From Pseudeuparius sepicola (taxonomy: Eukaryota; Arthropoda; Insecta; Coleoptera; Anthribidae): a stretch of 64,000 nucleotides of DNA. The stretch spans positions 2,856,225 through 2,920,224 of the forward strand of contig OY987308.1 in assembly GCA_963920635.1 (NCBI GenBank), given 5' to 3'. Below are positions 12,111-21,842 of the stretch, piece after piece. Both the position numbers and the translations under genes were made by a program. Within the stretch, counting starts at the first letter, position 1; every line of letters starts with the position of its first letter. Below the pieces are notes generated by a model that did not search any database, was not told where the DNA came from, and worked only from the letters and a program-made list of their open reading frames with translations.

Positions 12111-12551
12111 GACGGAGTTCTGAGAGAAACAAACATAAAAATACCCGAATTGATAACATCCTCCTTTTTTGAAGTCGGTTAAAAAAATGTTGACATGGAA
12201 TCGTCGGTTAAGTTTCATGTTTTCATTGTCAGAAGGGCAAGAAGAAGCTAACTTATACGCCACACGTCTGACCGACATCGCACAGGTAAATAGCTATATG
12301 CATATCTGTGCATGTGTATATCAAACCTAAGGAACCACCTTTTTTAGTCTAATACAGGGCGATTTATTCATAAATACAATAATTTAAAATAAAAATAAAA
12401 TTTTTACTGCATTTTTAAATAATGGGGTAAGTTATCCCTACTCCCATGAGCACATGGCGCCGGCAGCGACATTGCAGTTAAGTTTTCATAATTTAAATAC
12501 GAAAAAATCATGCTTATGAATTTACCTGGTTACCTGGTTGATGGGACACAT

Positions 12552-12733
12552 ACAGTGTGTCCCACTTAAGGACTGACCATCCCTGTAAAATTTTTATTTA
12601 TAGCTCGATTTTCATAAACCTTTTTTTGTTGGATAGAGCTTCAAAAATGGCATCAAACACATAATTCAGGTGCCTCGTGCGTTAAAGTCATGGCCCACTG
12701 AGACGGTGTTTTAGTGCTGAAATTTCGGTTTGA
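12552..12733. mobile_element. Solo end of family K element
   Basis: CAGTGTGTCCCACTTAAGGACTGACC through GAGACGGTGTTTTAGTGCTGAAATTTCGG is nearly identical to the start of the full element at 56592. Only one terminus is present, so it is a truncated copy. Confidence 0.7.
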
Positions 12734-12870
12734 GTAAGTATGTTTATATTTATGTGTCACATATTTTGGTTACTTTGGATTTATATTTATGTATAGAATG
12801 CGTTAGAGTATTCATTGGCAAAATATAAAGACATTTTACTAAAAACTAGCTGACTTACATATTCGTAAAC

Positions 12871-13830
12871 ATGACTGTTGCCATATGGCAACGCTAGGCG
12901 CTTACATTCAGTAAATATTTATTTTTCAATTCCAGGAGAGGATTCTCAGTTTCTCAAGCACTAGATATGATTTACAATGATGAAACTTAGACCAATGATT
13001 GATCCACAATTTTGTTCCGGAATTGAACCTAGCATACGATGAAAGTATGGTAAAGTATTATGGGAAGCACAGTTGCAAACAGTTTATTCGGGGCAAGCCA
13101 ATCAGGTTTGGCTACAAAATCTGGAGCCTATAGGCTCCAGATTTAGTGTTTATAAACACTAAAGATGGCTACCAAATAAACTTTGATTTTTATCAGGGAA
13201 AGAGTCCTAAAATGAATTCGGACTATGATGTTCTATTTGGTAAAGCCGCTAGCCCACTTCTGATAATGTTAGATGAACTTCCGCTAGGAAAAAGACAGTT
13301 GGGGTATACTTTCTATATGGATAATTTATTTTCTAATCCAGCACTATTTTCTTTTTGCAATTTCGCGGCTATTCCGCCATTGGGACAATTCGAGAAAATA
13401 GAAGTCCAACACAGTGCACCCTAACTAACAACTCGCGTATCAAGTTCGTCCTAAAGGTGCTGGAAGACATGCAGGATCAATAGAGTCCTTATATAATAGC
13501 CGTAGTTCAGATAATATTAGATTTGATAGAATTGACCACTTTGTTCAGCATACAGAAGGCCATAAAAAAAGAAGGTGCGCGCGCAGTACATGCAAGTCCA
13601 TAATTAGAACAATGTGCTGGAAGTGTAATGTAGCCTTGTGTATTGACTATTTCCAGCCATTCCATTGTCGATAGCATAATCTGCTATTGCATATTATTGA
13701 AAATAATATATACTTGACGATATTACACTGTTTCATTGCTTTCCAAATAACTGCCAAAACCTTTTTGATTTCTTATAAAATTAGACACTTTTCACAAGCT
13801 CCTAGCGTTACCATATGGCAACAGCCATAT
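12871..13830. mobile_element. Short piggyBac-like element
   Basis: The inverted ends CTGTTGCCATATGGYAACGCTAGG (12875-12898 and 13801-13824) flank a decayed piggyBac transposase. Each end itself contains the palindrome-like CCATATGG. No clear TTAA duplication abuts these repeats, so the true boundaries may lie slightly outside. Confidence 0.6.
13020..13674 (+). pseudogene. piggyBac transposase pseudogene, 5'-truncated
   Basis: The first part (13020-13117) encodes [17 protein letters not shown] and a [11 protein letters not shown] block, and a separate frame 13146..13424 continues with KDGYQINFDFYQGKSP, LLIMLDELPLGK and YTFYMDNLFSNPALF. DES and MDNLF fit the catalytic Asp regions of piggyBac (DDE_Tnp_1_7). 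From about 13570 a third frame gives the Cys-rich end, RCARSTCKSIIRTMCWKCNVALC, matching the C-terminal zinc-binding domain. The N-terminus is missing. The break at 13118-13161 consists of two abutting perfect palindromes, and a further frameshift follows 13424. The protein cannot be functional. Confidence 0.8.
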
Positions 13831-14205
13831 GGTATTTATCTCTTAAGGTGTCTAAGATTAAAAACTAACCATTAACATTGGTCCATAATTTCCGCATGCA
13901 TAAGAATATTTGCTTACAATGCAAAATAATCTTGTACTGAAAACATTTCTTTAAATTTATGAAAGTTTCGTGCATCTGGCAACAAAGCTAACGCGCATGA
14001 CGGCAAGCGTCGTCCGATGCCTCATACACGCTTGACGCATGTCAGTGGCAGTGTTAATTCGGGGGCCAAGCAGGTAAAAATGCGGGTTAGAAAAAATTTA
14101 TTCCCTCTTTAAAAAAAGTTATAATTTTTTAAATTACGATTTCACTTTCAGAGTATTTTCCCTACCTACTGTTAAAATTAATGTAGTTATGAATAAATCA
14201 CCCTG

Positions 14206-15030
14206 CAGATGTCTCCTTACGTATCATGTAACGTAACTACCTATCAATTTGAGGCTGAATATCTCTGTATAAGTAAAATAAATGTAGATGTTCTTTCCGA
14301 AGTGAAATATTAGATCAATTTAAACACTAAATTTGAAACCTACAGTGGATTTGTCTCACCATATTTTCCTTACATATCCTTATCCATTGAAAATACAAAA
14401 GGTTCGCTATAAAAAGAAGGAAACGATTTTTTGGTCTTTCGATAAAAACCACAACTTCGGCAATTAGAGTCAGAAATAATTTCCACATTTGTTCTGAAAC
14501 GAAAAGCATTTTTCTTAAGAGTTAATATAGATCCATCATCTATCAACAGTGTTAGAGCCGTCATAAAAACTTTAATGCGATTTTCACAGGCATAGCAATA
14601 AAGTGACAGCCTGCATTCATAAATCAGTGAATTATTATAATATGAAGAGAAATCACCAATCGCAGATGAGGAATTGATTTTTTTGGTGGAACAAGGGTGA
14701 CTTGATTAAGATTATCTTTATAATGAAAATAAAATAGTCATTTTCATTGCAACAAGATATTCTATTTTGAATTAAACTTTAAACAAACTATGGGTTTTTG
14801 AATGATCCCCTCTGCAGGTTTAAATAGGTTATCAATGAAAAAAATTCACGGTGTGACGTTCGTTGTGCTTTAATAATCTTCATAATAAGTACAAGAAAAG
14901 GTGATAATCGGCAAATACCCAAAGTTAACAAAAAGAAAAAACTAGTAACCGCACACACGTGTTTCATGCTATTTGGCAATCACCAGTACGGTGTAACATT
15001 AACCAAATCAAAAGATTTGGTTAAGATTGC
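14206..15030. other. No recognised gene; part shared with ~2.1 kb
   Basis: 14530-14640 (GTTAGAGCCGTCATAAAAACTTTAATGC) resembles 2110-2200. Open frames of about 60 codons on the minus strand have no recognisable motif. A short palindrome (ACCAAATC..GATTTGGT) is at 15001-15022. Confidence 0.5.
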
Positions 15031-15034
15031 TTCA

Positions 15035-17490
15035 CAAATAGGGAAACAACCGCGACGGAAAGTATCTTTATTCCTTATTAAACGAAAGTAAGTGGTGAGA
15101 ATGCCTTCGAAATCGGTAGAAATAACAAAAGGAACGCCGTTGTTCTAATTTTTGTTCGTTTGTGGGGGATTTACTTGCCCCCTAGATATATCCGGTTTCT
15201 AGCATTACTTCTCACATATATGGTAGCGCCTCTGGTATCAGTAGTGTTAGTGTTACTTATTTTTATATTATATCCGGTTTCTAGCATTACTTCTCACATA
15301 TATGGTAGCGCCTCTGGTATCAGTAGTGTTAGTGTTACTTATTTTTATATTATATCCGGTTTCTAGCATTACTTCTCACATATATGGTAGCGCCTCTGGT
15401 ATCAGTAGTGTTAGTGTTACTTATTTTTATATTATATCCGGTTTCTAGCATTACTTCTCACATATATGGTAGCGCCTCTGGTATCAGTAGTGTTAGTGTT
15501 ACTTATTTTTATATTATATCCGGTTTCTAGCATTACTTCTCACATATATGGTAGCGCCTCTGGTATCAGTAGTGTTAGTGTTACTTATTTTTATATTATA
15601 TCCGGTTTCTAGCATTACTTCTCACATATATGGTAGCGCCTCTGGCATCAGTAGTGTTAGTGTTACTTATTTTTATATTATATCCGGTTTCTAGCATTAC
15701 TTCTCACATATATGGTAGCGCCTCTGGTATCAGTAGTGTTAGTGTTACTTATTTTTATATTATATCCGGTTTCTAGCATTACTTCTCACATATATGGTAG
15801 CGCCTCTGGTATCAGTAGTGTTAGTGTTACTTATTTTTATATTATATCCGGTTTCTAGCATTACTTCTCACATATATGGTAGCGCCTCTGGTATCAGTAG
15901 TGTTAGTGTTACTTATTTTTATATTATATCCGGTTTCTAGCATTACTTCTCACATATATGGTAGCGCCTCTGGTATCAGTAGTGTTAGTGTTACTTATTT
16001 TTATATTATATCCGGTTTCTAGCATTACTTCTCACATATATGGTAGCGCCTCTGGTATCAGTAGTGTTAGTGTTACTTATTTTTATATTATATCCGGTTT
16101 CTAGCATTACTTCTCACATATATGGTAGCGCCTCTGGTATCAGTAGTGTTAGTGTTACTTATTTTTATATTATATCCGGTTTCTAGCATTACTTCTCACA
16201 TATATGGTAGCGCCTCTGGTATCAGTAGTGTTAGTGTTACTTATTTTTATATTATATCCGGTTTCTAGCATTACTTCTCACATATATGGTAGCGCCTCTG
16301 GTATCAGTAGTGTTAGTGTTACTTATTTTTATATTATATCCGGTTTCTAGCATTACTTCTCACATATATGGTAGCGCCTCTGGTATCAGTAGTGTTAGTG
16401 TTACTTATTTTTATATTATATCCGGTTTCTAGCATTACTTCTCACATATATGGTAGCGCCTCTGGTATCAGTAGTGTTAGTGTTACTTATTTTTATATTA
16501 TATTCGGTTTCTAGCATTACTTCTCACATATATGGTAGCGCCTCTGGTATCAGTAGTGTTAGTGTTACTTATTTTTATATTATATCCGGTTTCTAGCATT
16601 ACTTCTCACATATATGGTAGCGCCTCTGGTATCAGTAGTGTTAGTGTTACTTATTTTTATATTATATCCGGTTTCTAGCATTACTTCTCACATATATGGT
16701 AGCGCCTCTGGTATCAGTAGTGTTAGTGTTACTTATTTTTATATTATATCCGGTTTCTAGCATTACTTCTCACATATATGGTAGCGCCTCTGGTATCAGT
16801 AGTGTTAGTGTTACTTATTTTTATATTATATCCGGTTTCTAGCATTACTTCTCACATATATGGTAGCGCCTCTGGTATCAGTAGTGTTAGTGTTACTTAT
16901 TTTTATATTATATCCGGTTTCTAGCATTACTTCTCACATATATGGTAGCGCCTCTGGTATCAGTAGTGTTAGTGTTACTTATTTTTATATTATATCCGGT
17001 TTCTAGCATTACTTCTCACATATATGGTAGCGCCTCTGGTATCAGTAGTGTTAGTGTTACTTATTTTTATATTATATCCGGTTTCTAGCATTACTTCTCA
17101 CATATATGGTAGCGCCTCTGGTATCAGTAGTTTGTAACTGCGTTCTCCTAACCGTCCAAGAAGGCGGTAGTTAGTTCTTATCGCGAACTAGTTATCACAA
17201 TTAGTATCCGGGCTTGGCAAGGGCCTGGCTGGGATTACACCAGCATGTAGCGGTCGGAGGGGGGAGAATCTAATTGAAATATGCAGCAGCAGGAACGGCG
17301 ACAACGTTATAGGCGGCTGCACGGCATCATAGACGCGGTTTCCACGTTTCAGTCTTTCCGAGTATAATCTTATTCAGAATAGTATGCAGCTATTTATATT
17401 GTGTCGTCAATTGTGTTGATGTTTTTTTAGTATACTGTGTTATTCCCTATTATTGTGCGCCAAATTTTGTCCCAGTCTAAGTGCAATAAA
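15035..17490. repeat. Dispersed repeat R1, copy 2, expanded by an 82-bp satellite
   Basis: The flanks match copy 1 at 5160..5770: the left flank 15035-15188 and the right flank 17131-17490, ending CCCAGTCTAAGTGCAATAAATGA. Copy 1 has one satellite-like unit where this copy has about 24. Confidence 0.7.
15189..17130. repeat. 82-bp tandem satellite, about 23.7 units
   Basis: The word TATCCGGTTTCTAGCATTAC recurs at 15189, 15271, 15353, 15435 and so on, to 17075, always 82 bp apart. The last unit is partial. Units are nearly identical. The few differences I noticed include a C at about 15644 and a T in TATTCGG near 16503. Such homogeneity points to recent amplification or ongoing unequal exchange. 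Open frames across it are by-products of the repeat. Confidence 0.95.
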
Positions 17491-17908
17491 TGAATGAATT
17501 CGCGGAAATTCGCAATGAAACTCTTCGTGATCTCCTTAATAAAATCTGAGCGGAGGTCCTACCAATTCCCCAGTTTCTCCGACAGTTTGCCCTTCTCTTT
17601 CGTCCCTCTCCTAGGGGAGGAAACATATTTTTTACCCCCGGATACGGCGTAAGTAACACGATTATCCCTTGAGACCGAGGGTTGGGAGAATTGACCGGGA
17701 CCGTTTGATTTAAAAAGAGACCTCGTATGAAAACCGCGGCCGATGGAAATTTAACAGTATATTACAATATTTAAAACAAATCATAACTCAATATAGTATA
17801 GAACCGATATATTATAGGCCCTTATTTGGCACTTCCATCCTTTGGTAACAATCACGTTGTAAAAATGACAGAGGGATGGCTCATAAAACAGTGTTGGTTG
17901 GTAAGGAT
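17491..17908. other. No recognised feature
   Basis: Contains a relatively GC-rich patch (17540-17720) with no protein motif I recognise. Confidence 0.5.
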
Positions 17909-17912
17909 AGTT

Positions 17913-17944
17913 GAAGAATGGAAGTACCAAAGGCACTAAGTGCC
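17913..17944 (+). repeat. Left TIR of the DUF7869-like transposon
   Basis: It contains the 13-bp near-palindrome GGCACTAAGTGCC. Variants recur just inside: GGGCATAAGTGCC at about 18112 and AAGGTTATAAGTAC near 18191. Confidence 0.8.
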
Positions 17945-19355
17945 TTATTCATAATTCTGAGATAATTAAGAAAACAAATTTAGAAAGCAACATTTTTTAT
18001 TTTTTCTATTATAGATATTTTAAAACTAGAAATAATAACTAGTAGAACACAAACTTAATGTTTCTATCAATAACATAAAATATTGAAGTTTATTTAGAAC
18101 TAAAACTGAAAGGGCATAAGTGCCAAAATATTTTTCCTTCAAAGGTTATAAGCAAAAACCAAAATTATGTTTTAATTGCCTCACAACTTAAAGGTTATAA
18201 GTACTAATTAAAGGTGAGATGAGCTGCTGCTTGGGATTCATGGACGATAGGGATTTTTTTTGTTATCAGTAATCTTATTCTCAGGGGGCAAAAGTTTTAT
18301 TTCCCCAGATTTTATATCTTCAATACTTTTTCCTTTTTTCAATATATTGGTTGCTTTCTTCTAACTCGGAGAAAGATTCTTTTATATGAAGTACTGTTGG
18401 ATTTTTATGATCAATCTTTATTCTTACTGCCTTACTGATGTTTAAGGCTTTAGTATTGAGAAATGTGTCAGCAACTTCTTTTATATTCCAAAATCCATTT
18501 ACAGACATGTCAACAACTTCAAATGGCGGATCATTTTGCGGAAGTTATTACATCCTGTAAATCATTTGGCACCATTGCCTTCATAACACGCTTTCTTTTT
18601 TCGATGAGAGCGAAGTCTCTGTCACAAGCCATAAAATTGTGACCACTTATTAGAAAGTTATGCTCTATTGTCTCAAAAACTTCATGAAGAGCAAGGAAAA
18701 CTAAAACAAATATTACCATTCTGTTCTTGTTCTGCCCCGCACAGTTGTCACTCCACAGTTGCAAATGTTTTTTTTTGTGACACCAGAATTTAAAAGTTTG
18801 AGGAGGATAGATGCTACCTCATTACCTTTACGGCCACTAACACCTTCATGCCACATACACATAAAAGCATGGTTAGAGTCCGACAAATGTATCCCCAGGT
18901 TATAACAAGATAGTTGAGACAAATAAAACATATCTGAATGTGCCAACATAGGAACAAATAAAACTTGTTGGAGATCAAACAAAATGCAGCATTTGTCACT
19001 ACCAGGAAGTTGCGAATTTGCGGTTTGATTCTTCATATATTCCAGACTTTGTTGCACTTTTCGGTGGTGAAGTTCGAGTTGTTGTTTCGCACTGCAGCCA
19101 GCACTAGAAGTTTGCTTTGCCTCACAATTTAACCTATCGCAGGTATGGCACGTATCGACTCTAGGACGATGAAAGCTTAGATTCGGGAAATCCTTCTTAA
19201 ACACACCTCTATAAAACTTATAAGTTACAGGAGATTCTTTGTTTTTCGCCAAAAATGCTTTATAAAGTCGATGAATATTTAAATCAGGACTGAGATATTG
19301 CTTATCTGACTTCGCACGTGAATAGTGCGAAGCATCTCTAGGAAAGGAGTTTATA

Positions 19356-20963
19356 CACTCACCGGCACGAAAAACGGAGCACTTACAATTTTTATTTAAA
19401 AAATGTGAAATTTTAATACTTTGCGATGGTTTATTATTATAATAAGTTAAACGCAAACAACAACATGTTTTAAGTAATTTCTAATAACAATTGGGCGCTT
19501 TTTTTTAAATAAAAACTTTTGTTACAATTTAAAAAATTAGAACGATAAACCCACATTGGTGTTGTGGCAAAATGTCCTTAAATGAATCAAAACTTAAACG
19601 ATTTTTGAGCAAAAACTAATGAGGAGCATTTTTAATAACGGGTATTACCCCCGCGAGCTCGAATGATTGCATGCATTCTCCGTGGCATGCCTAAAATCAA
19701 ATGGCGAATGTCCTCTTGAGGAATAAGGTCCCATTCCTCTAAAAGAGCTTGTTTCAACTGATTTATGGTTAAAGGAGCAGGAACACGACTTCGCATTCTT
19801 CGCCCAAGCATGTCCCAAACATGTTCAATCGGGTTCGCATCTGGACTTAACGCTGGCCACTCCAAAACAGGAATGTTTACATCATTTAAATACTGTTGAG
19901 TGATTCTTGCGGTATGAGGTCTGGCATTATCATGCATCAGAAGAAAGTTATTTCCAATAAAATCAACATACGGGACAACAAAATCTTGGAGAATTTCATC
20001 AATGTACCTGGCAGCAGTTAAGGAGCCTCTTGGAACGATGTACAACTCAGTGTGTGCCTCCAGAGAAATTCCAGCCCACACCATTACTGAACCTCCTTGG
20101 TATCCTACTCTAGGACTGAAGGTACATTCTGCAAAACGCTCTTGTGGTCTTCGCCATACTCTCTCGCGACCATCTGGAGATCGCAGGCTAAACCTGGACT
20201 CATCAGTAAATAAAATTCGCCCCCAATCATTTTCACCCCAGTGCTCATGATTTCTGGCAAACCGAAGTCGCGCAACACGATGACGCCTAAGAAGCTCTGG
20301 ACCTGTTGCAGGTCTACGACTGGTAAGATTGGCTTCTCCAAGTCTTCGTCTAACTGTACGTTCGCTTACATTGGTATTCCGAACATGATGAAGTCTATTT
20401 CTGATTTCTACAGCTGTAGCACGACGATCTCGTAGACTTTGCAAGAGGATGAAGCGATCATCATGAGCGTTAGTTTTTCGTTGGGGACCAGTTCCAGGTC
20501 GTCTGGTGTAAGCTCTAGTTTCCAAAAAACGTGTATAAATACGGTGCACAGTGCTATTGGATACGACATATTGTTGGGCAACATATCGCTCAGTTCTTCC
20601 GTCTTGAAGCAACGCAACAATAGCAGCCGCTGTTTCAGGATTAACAGCCATATTTTTACCTTAAATAAACGCAGTACAGCTTTGAACTGTTTCACTTCTT
20701 TAAACTCAGACTTGTCAAAACAATAAAAACAAAAGAAAAGTCATGGCCAACTAAGACTTGTGTACTTTTTAATTTTTGGAAATTTTTATTCAAAACAGTC
20801 TAGTCTTGCTTTTCAAATAAACGTTTAATTGTTGTTAGATATTACTTAAAACATGTTGTTGTTTGCTTTTAACTTATTATAATAATAAACCATTGCAAAG
20901 TATTAAAATTTTACATTTTTTAAATAAAAATTATAAGTGCTCCGTTTTTCGTGCCGGTGAGTG
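19356..20963. mobile_element. Intact Tc1-type transposon nested in the DUF7869-like transposon
   Basis: The ends are CACTCACCGGCACGAAAAAC and its inverse, flanked by TA (19354-19355 and 20964-20965). The inverted repeats are about 137 bp (19356-19492 and 20827-20963) with only a few differences. Deleting the element with one TA rejoins the host gene in frame (DRQLIHQH + INSFPRDASHYS), which proves the boundaries. The element is 1608 bp and holds one intact transposase gene. Confidence 0.95.
19632..20651 (-). CDS. Tc1-type (DD34E) transposase, intact
   Basis: 339 residues, complete from ATG to TAA, and a typical length for Tc1 transposases. An N-terminal paired-like HTH region (residues 1-110, with GTGPQRKT linking the two subdomains) should bind the TIRs. 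The catalytic domain has Asp150 (ILFTDESRFS), Asp241 (MHDNARPHTA) and Glu276 (NPIEHVWD). The 34 residues between the last two give the DD34E signature. It would cut the element out and insert it at TA dinucleotides in the nucleus. The single long frame, with no stop or shift, lies centrally between matched TIRs, so the element could be autonomous. The start at 20651 fits the family N-terminus. Smaller open frames on either strand here are shadows. Confidence 0.95.
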   Translation of the reverse strand: MAVNPETAAAIVALLQDGRTERYVAQQYVVSNSTVHRIYTRFLETRAYTRRPGTGPQRKTNAHDDRFILLQSLRDRRATAVEIRNRLHHVRNTNVSERTVRRRLGEANLTSRRPATGPELLRRHRVARLRFARNHEHWGENDWGRILFTDESRFSLRSPDGRERVWRRPQERFAECTFSPRVGYQGGSVMVWAGISLEAHTELYIVPRGSLTAARYIDEILQDFVVPYVDFIGNNFLLMHDNARPHTARITQQYLNDVNIPVLEWPALSPDANPIEHVWDMLGRRMRSRVPAPLTINQLKQALLEEWDLIPQEDIRHLILGMPRRMHAIIRARGGNTRY

Positions 20964-21344
20964 TATGTTGGTGGATGAGTTGGCGGTCGTTTTCCGTGAA
21001 CTTGCTTGGCTTATTGTTAGAACGTCTATCAGTAAATGTGGTATCTCCCATTTTTTTCTTATTTATTAAACCAACCAAACGTTTCTGAGTGACATCAAAA
21101 ACATTCATAAATGTCTTTCTACATACACGCACAAAATTTCCATCTTGATCTGGAAGTGTGTAGGATATGGAAATTTGCGTTTTGCTATCGGCGGCAGTTT
21201 CATAATTTCCACTGTCACTAAATTTATTAGGCACATCAAGTATGTCCCTTGCGTTTTGTAGTTTTCAGCATAAAATCTCTCAAAAAGTTGAAGCTTTCGT
21301 TCGTACGTTATTTTTTTGCATTCAAAATAACACTTACACGATTT

Positions 21345-21446
21345 CTGAAAGAGATATGCAAATATTTAGGTGTAAATCAATAAAATACTTTTACTTTTAC
21401 ACTACCACTACCTATTAAGCTACCGCCATAACCTAAAATTTCTTAC
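21345..21446 (-). other. Predicted intron of the DUF7869-like gene
   Basis: The donor GTAAGA follows a codon for Glu at 21447, and the acceptor TCTCTTTCAG ends at 21345. Splicing keeps phase 0 and joins the basic N-terminal exon to the CKCYFECKK cluster. An intron argues that this is a DNA transposon and not a processed copy. Confidence 0.65.
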
Positions 21447-21806
21447 CTCTTGATTAGGTGGATTTTTCGGACGAATTTCTCTTTTCTTCCTATTAACGTA
21501 TCCCTTCCCAGCATTCTTTTTCGTTCGCTGCTGTTCTATAAACCTTCCTTTACTCTTTTCTTGCACATCTTCCATGATTAAACTGCAATTTGTTGCCCAA
21601 TAAACGTTAAAAAACAAAGAAGCACGCTAACCTGACTTTGGCACTTATACCCTTTCAAAATAAAACCTTCCAGGACATAGTTCTGAGCACCATCTATTTT
21701 TAAATTACTAAAGCTTAGAAATAAAACTACACTTATAACTTTTGTGGGTACATTGGCGATGGCACTTAAAACCTTTTTAAGCAAATATCTACAAAACTTA
21801 GATTTT

Positions 21807-21838
21807 GGCACTTAGTGCCTTTGGTACTTCCACTCTTC
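21807..21838 (-). repeat. Right TIR of the DUF7869-like transposon
   Basis: Inverted match of 17913-17944 (31 of 32 positions), followed directly by AGTT. Related internal motifs on this side are TGGCACTTATACCC near 21639 and GATGGCACTTAAAACC near 21759. Confidence 0.8.
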
Positions 21839-21842
21839 AGTT

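Larger units (their letters stand above)
10030..12187. mobile_element. Fold-back element Z, copy 1, with tandem-repeat tail
   Basis: The left end has an AAAACMGACTTCAAAAA-type sequence and the right end TTTTTTGAAGTCGGTTAAAAA, in inverted orientation. The first part (10030-10260 and 11451-11690) is a palindrome, now split by the family C element. The tail (11700-12110) is about four diverged units of roughly 125 bp sharing CATCCCCTATTTGTCCACCCTTAGGGGTGG and AAATTTAAATG.GACCA. The same layout, without the inner element, is found at 39827..40743. There is no coding sequence. The class is uncertain. Confidence 0.65.
12355..14205. mobile_element. Family I CAGGG-ended element carrying nested insertions
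   Basis: The left end CAGGGCGATTTATTCATAA and right end TTATGAATAAATCACCCTG are inverted. TA precedes the left end (12353-12354); the right flank is CA rather than TA, probably mutated. Inverted similarity extends only about 25-30 bp. Inside lie a solo family K end (12552..12733) and a piggyBac relic (12871..13830), so most of its length is acquired sequence. Confidence 0.6.
18238..21575 (-). pseudogene. DUF7869-like Cys-rich putative transposase, interrupted by Tc1 and frameshifts
   Basis: Exon 1 runs 21575..21447 (basic N-terminus starting MEDVQEKSKGRF). A 102-bp intron (21446..21345, GTAAGA...TTTCAG) follows. Exon 2 begins with a CKCYFECKK cysteine cluster and an LFERFY helix, continues through a VCRKTFMNVF region to 20966, and resumes beyond the Tc1 insertion at 19353. 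Later come TCHTCDRLNC, FDLQQ (Asp near 18975), SDNCAGQNKN (Asp near 18748) and a FALIEKRK Glu (near 18601). These are plausible RNase-H-fold D/D/E residues. Family resemblance is recalled from unnamed insect proteins. Frame breaks occur near 21165-21240, at a 9-A run (18768-18776), near 18531-18537 and near 18326-18340, so this copy is dead unless some are sequencing errors. Confidence 0.7.
17913..21838. mobile_element. DNA transposon with DUF7869-like transposase gene (candidate new group)
   Basis: The terminal inverted repeats are 32 bp (17913-17944 and 21807-21838), differing at one position, with core GGAAGTACCAAAGGCACT. The direct repeat AGTT lies just outside both ends (17909-17912 and 21839-21842). 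Without the nested Tc1 element and its extra TA, the transposon is 2316 bp. It encodes one minus-strand gene filling most of its length. A 4-bp duplication is known for Sola-type transposons; whether this gene belongs there is not something I can establish by eye. Confidence 0.8.

Noticed and set aside
15160..15366. Open frame rich in Leu/Val that could suggest a membrane protein
   Set aside because: It is a translation of the 82-bp satellite; frame closes after about two units.
15189..17130. CRISPR-like regular spacing
   Set aside because: Whole 82-bp unit is repeated with no variable spacers, and this is a eukaryotic sequence.
20002..20726. Plus-strand and alternate minus-strand open frames inside the Tc1 gene
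   Set aside because: Shadows of the 339-residue transposase frame.
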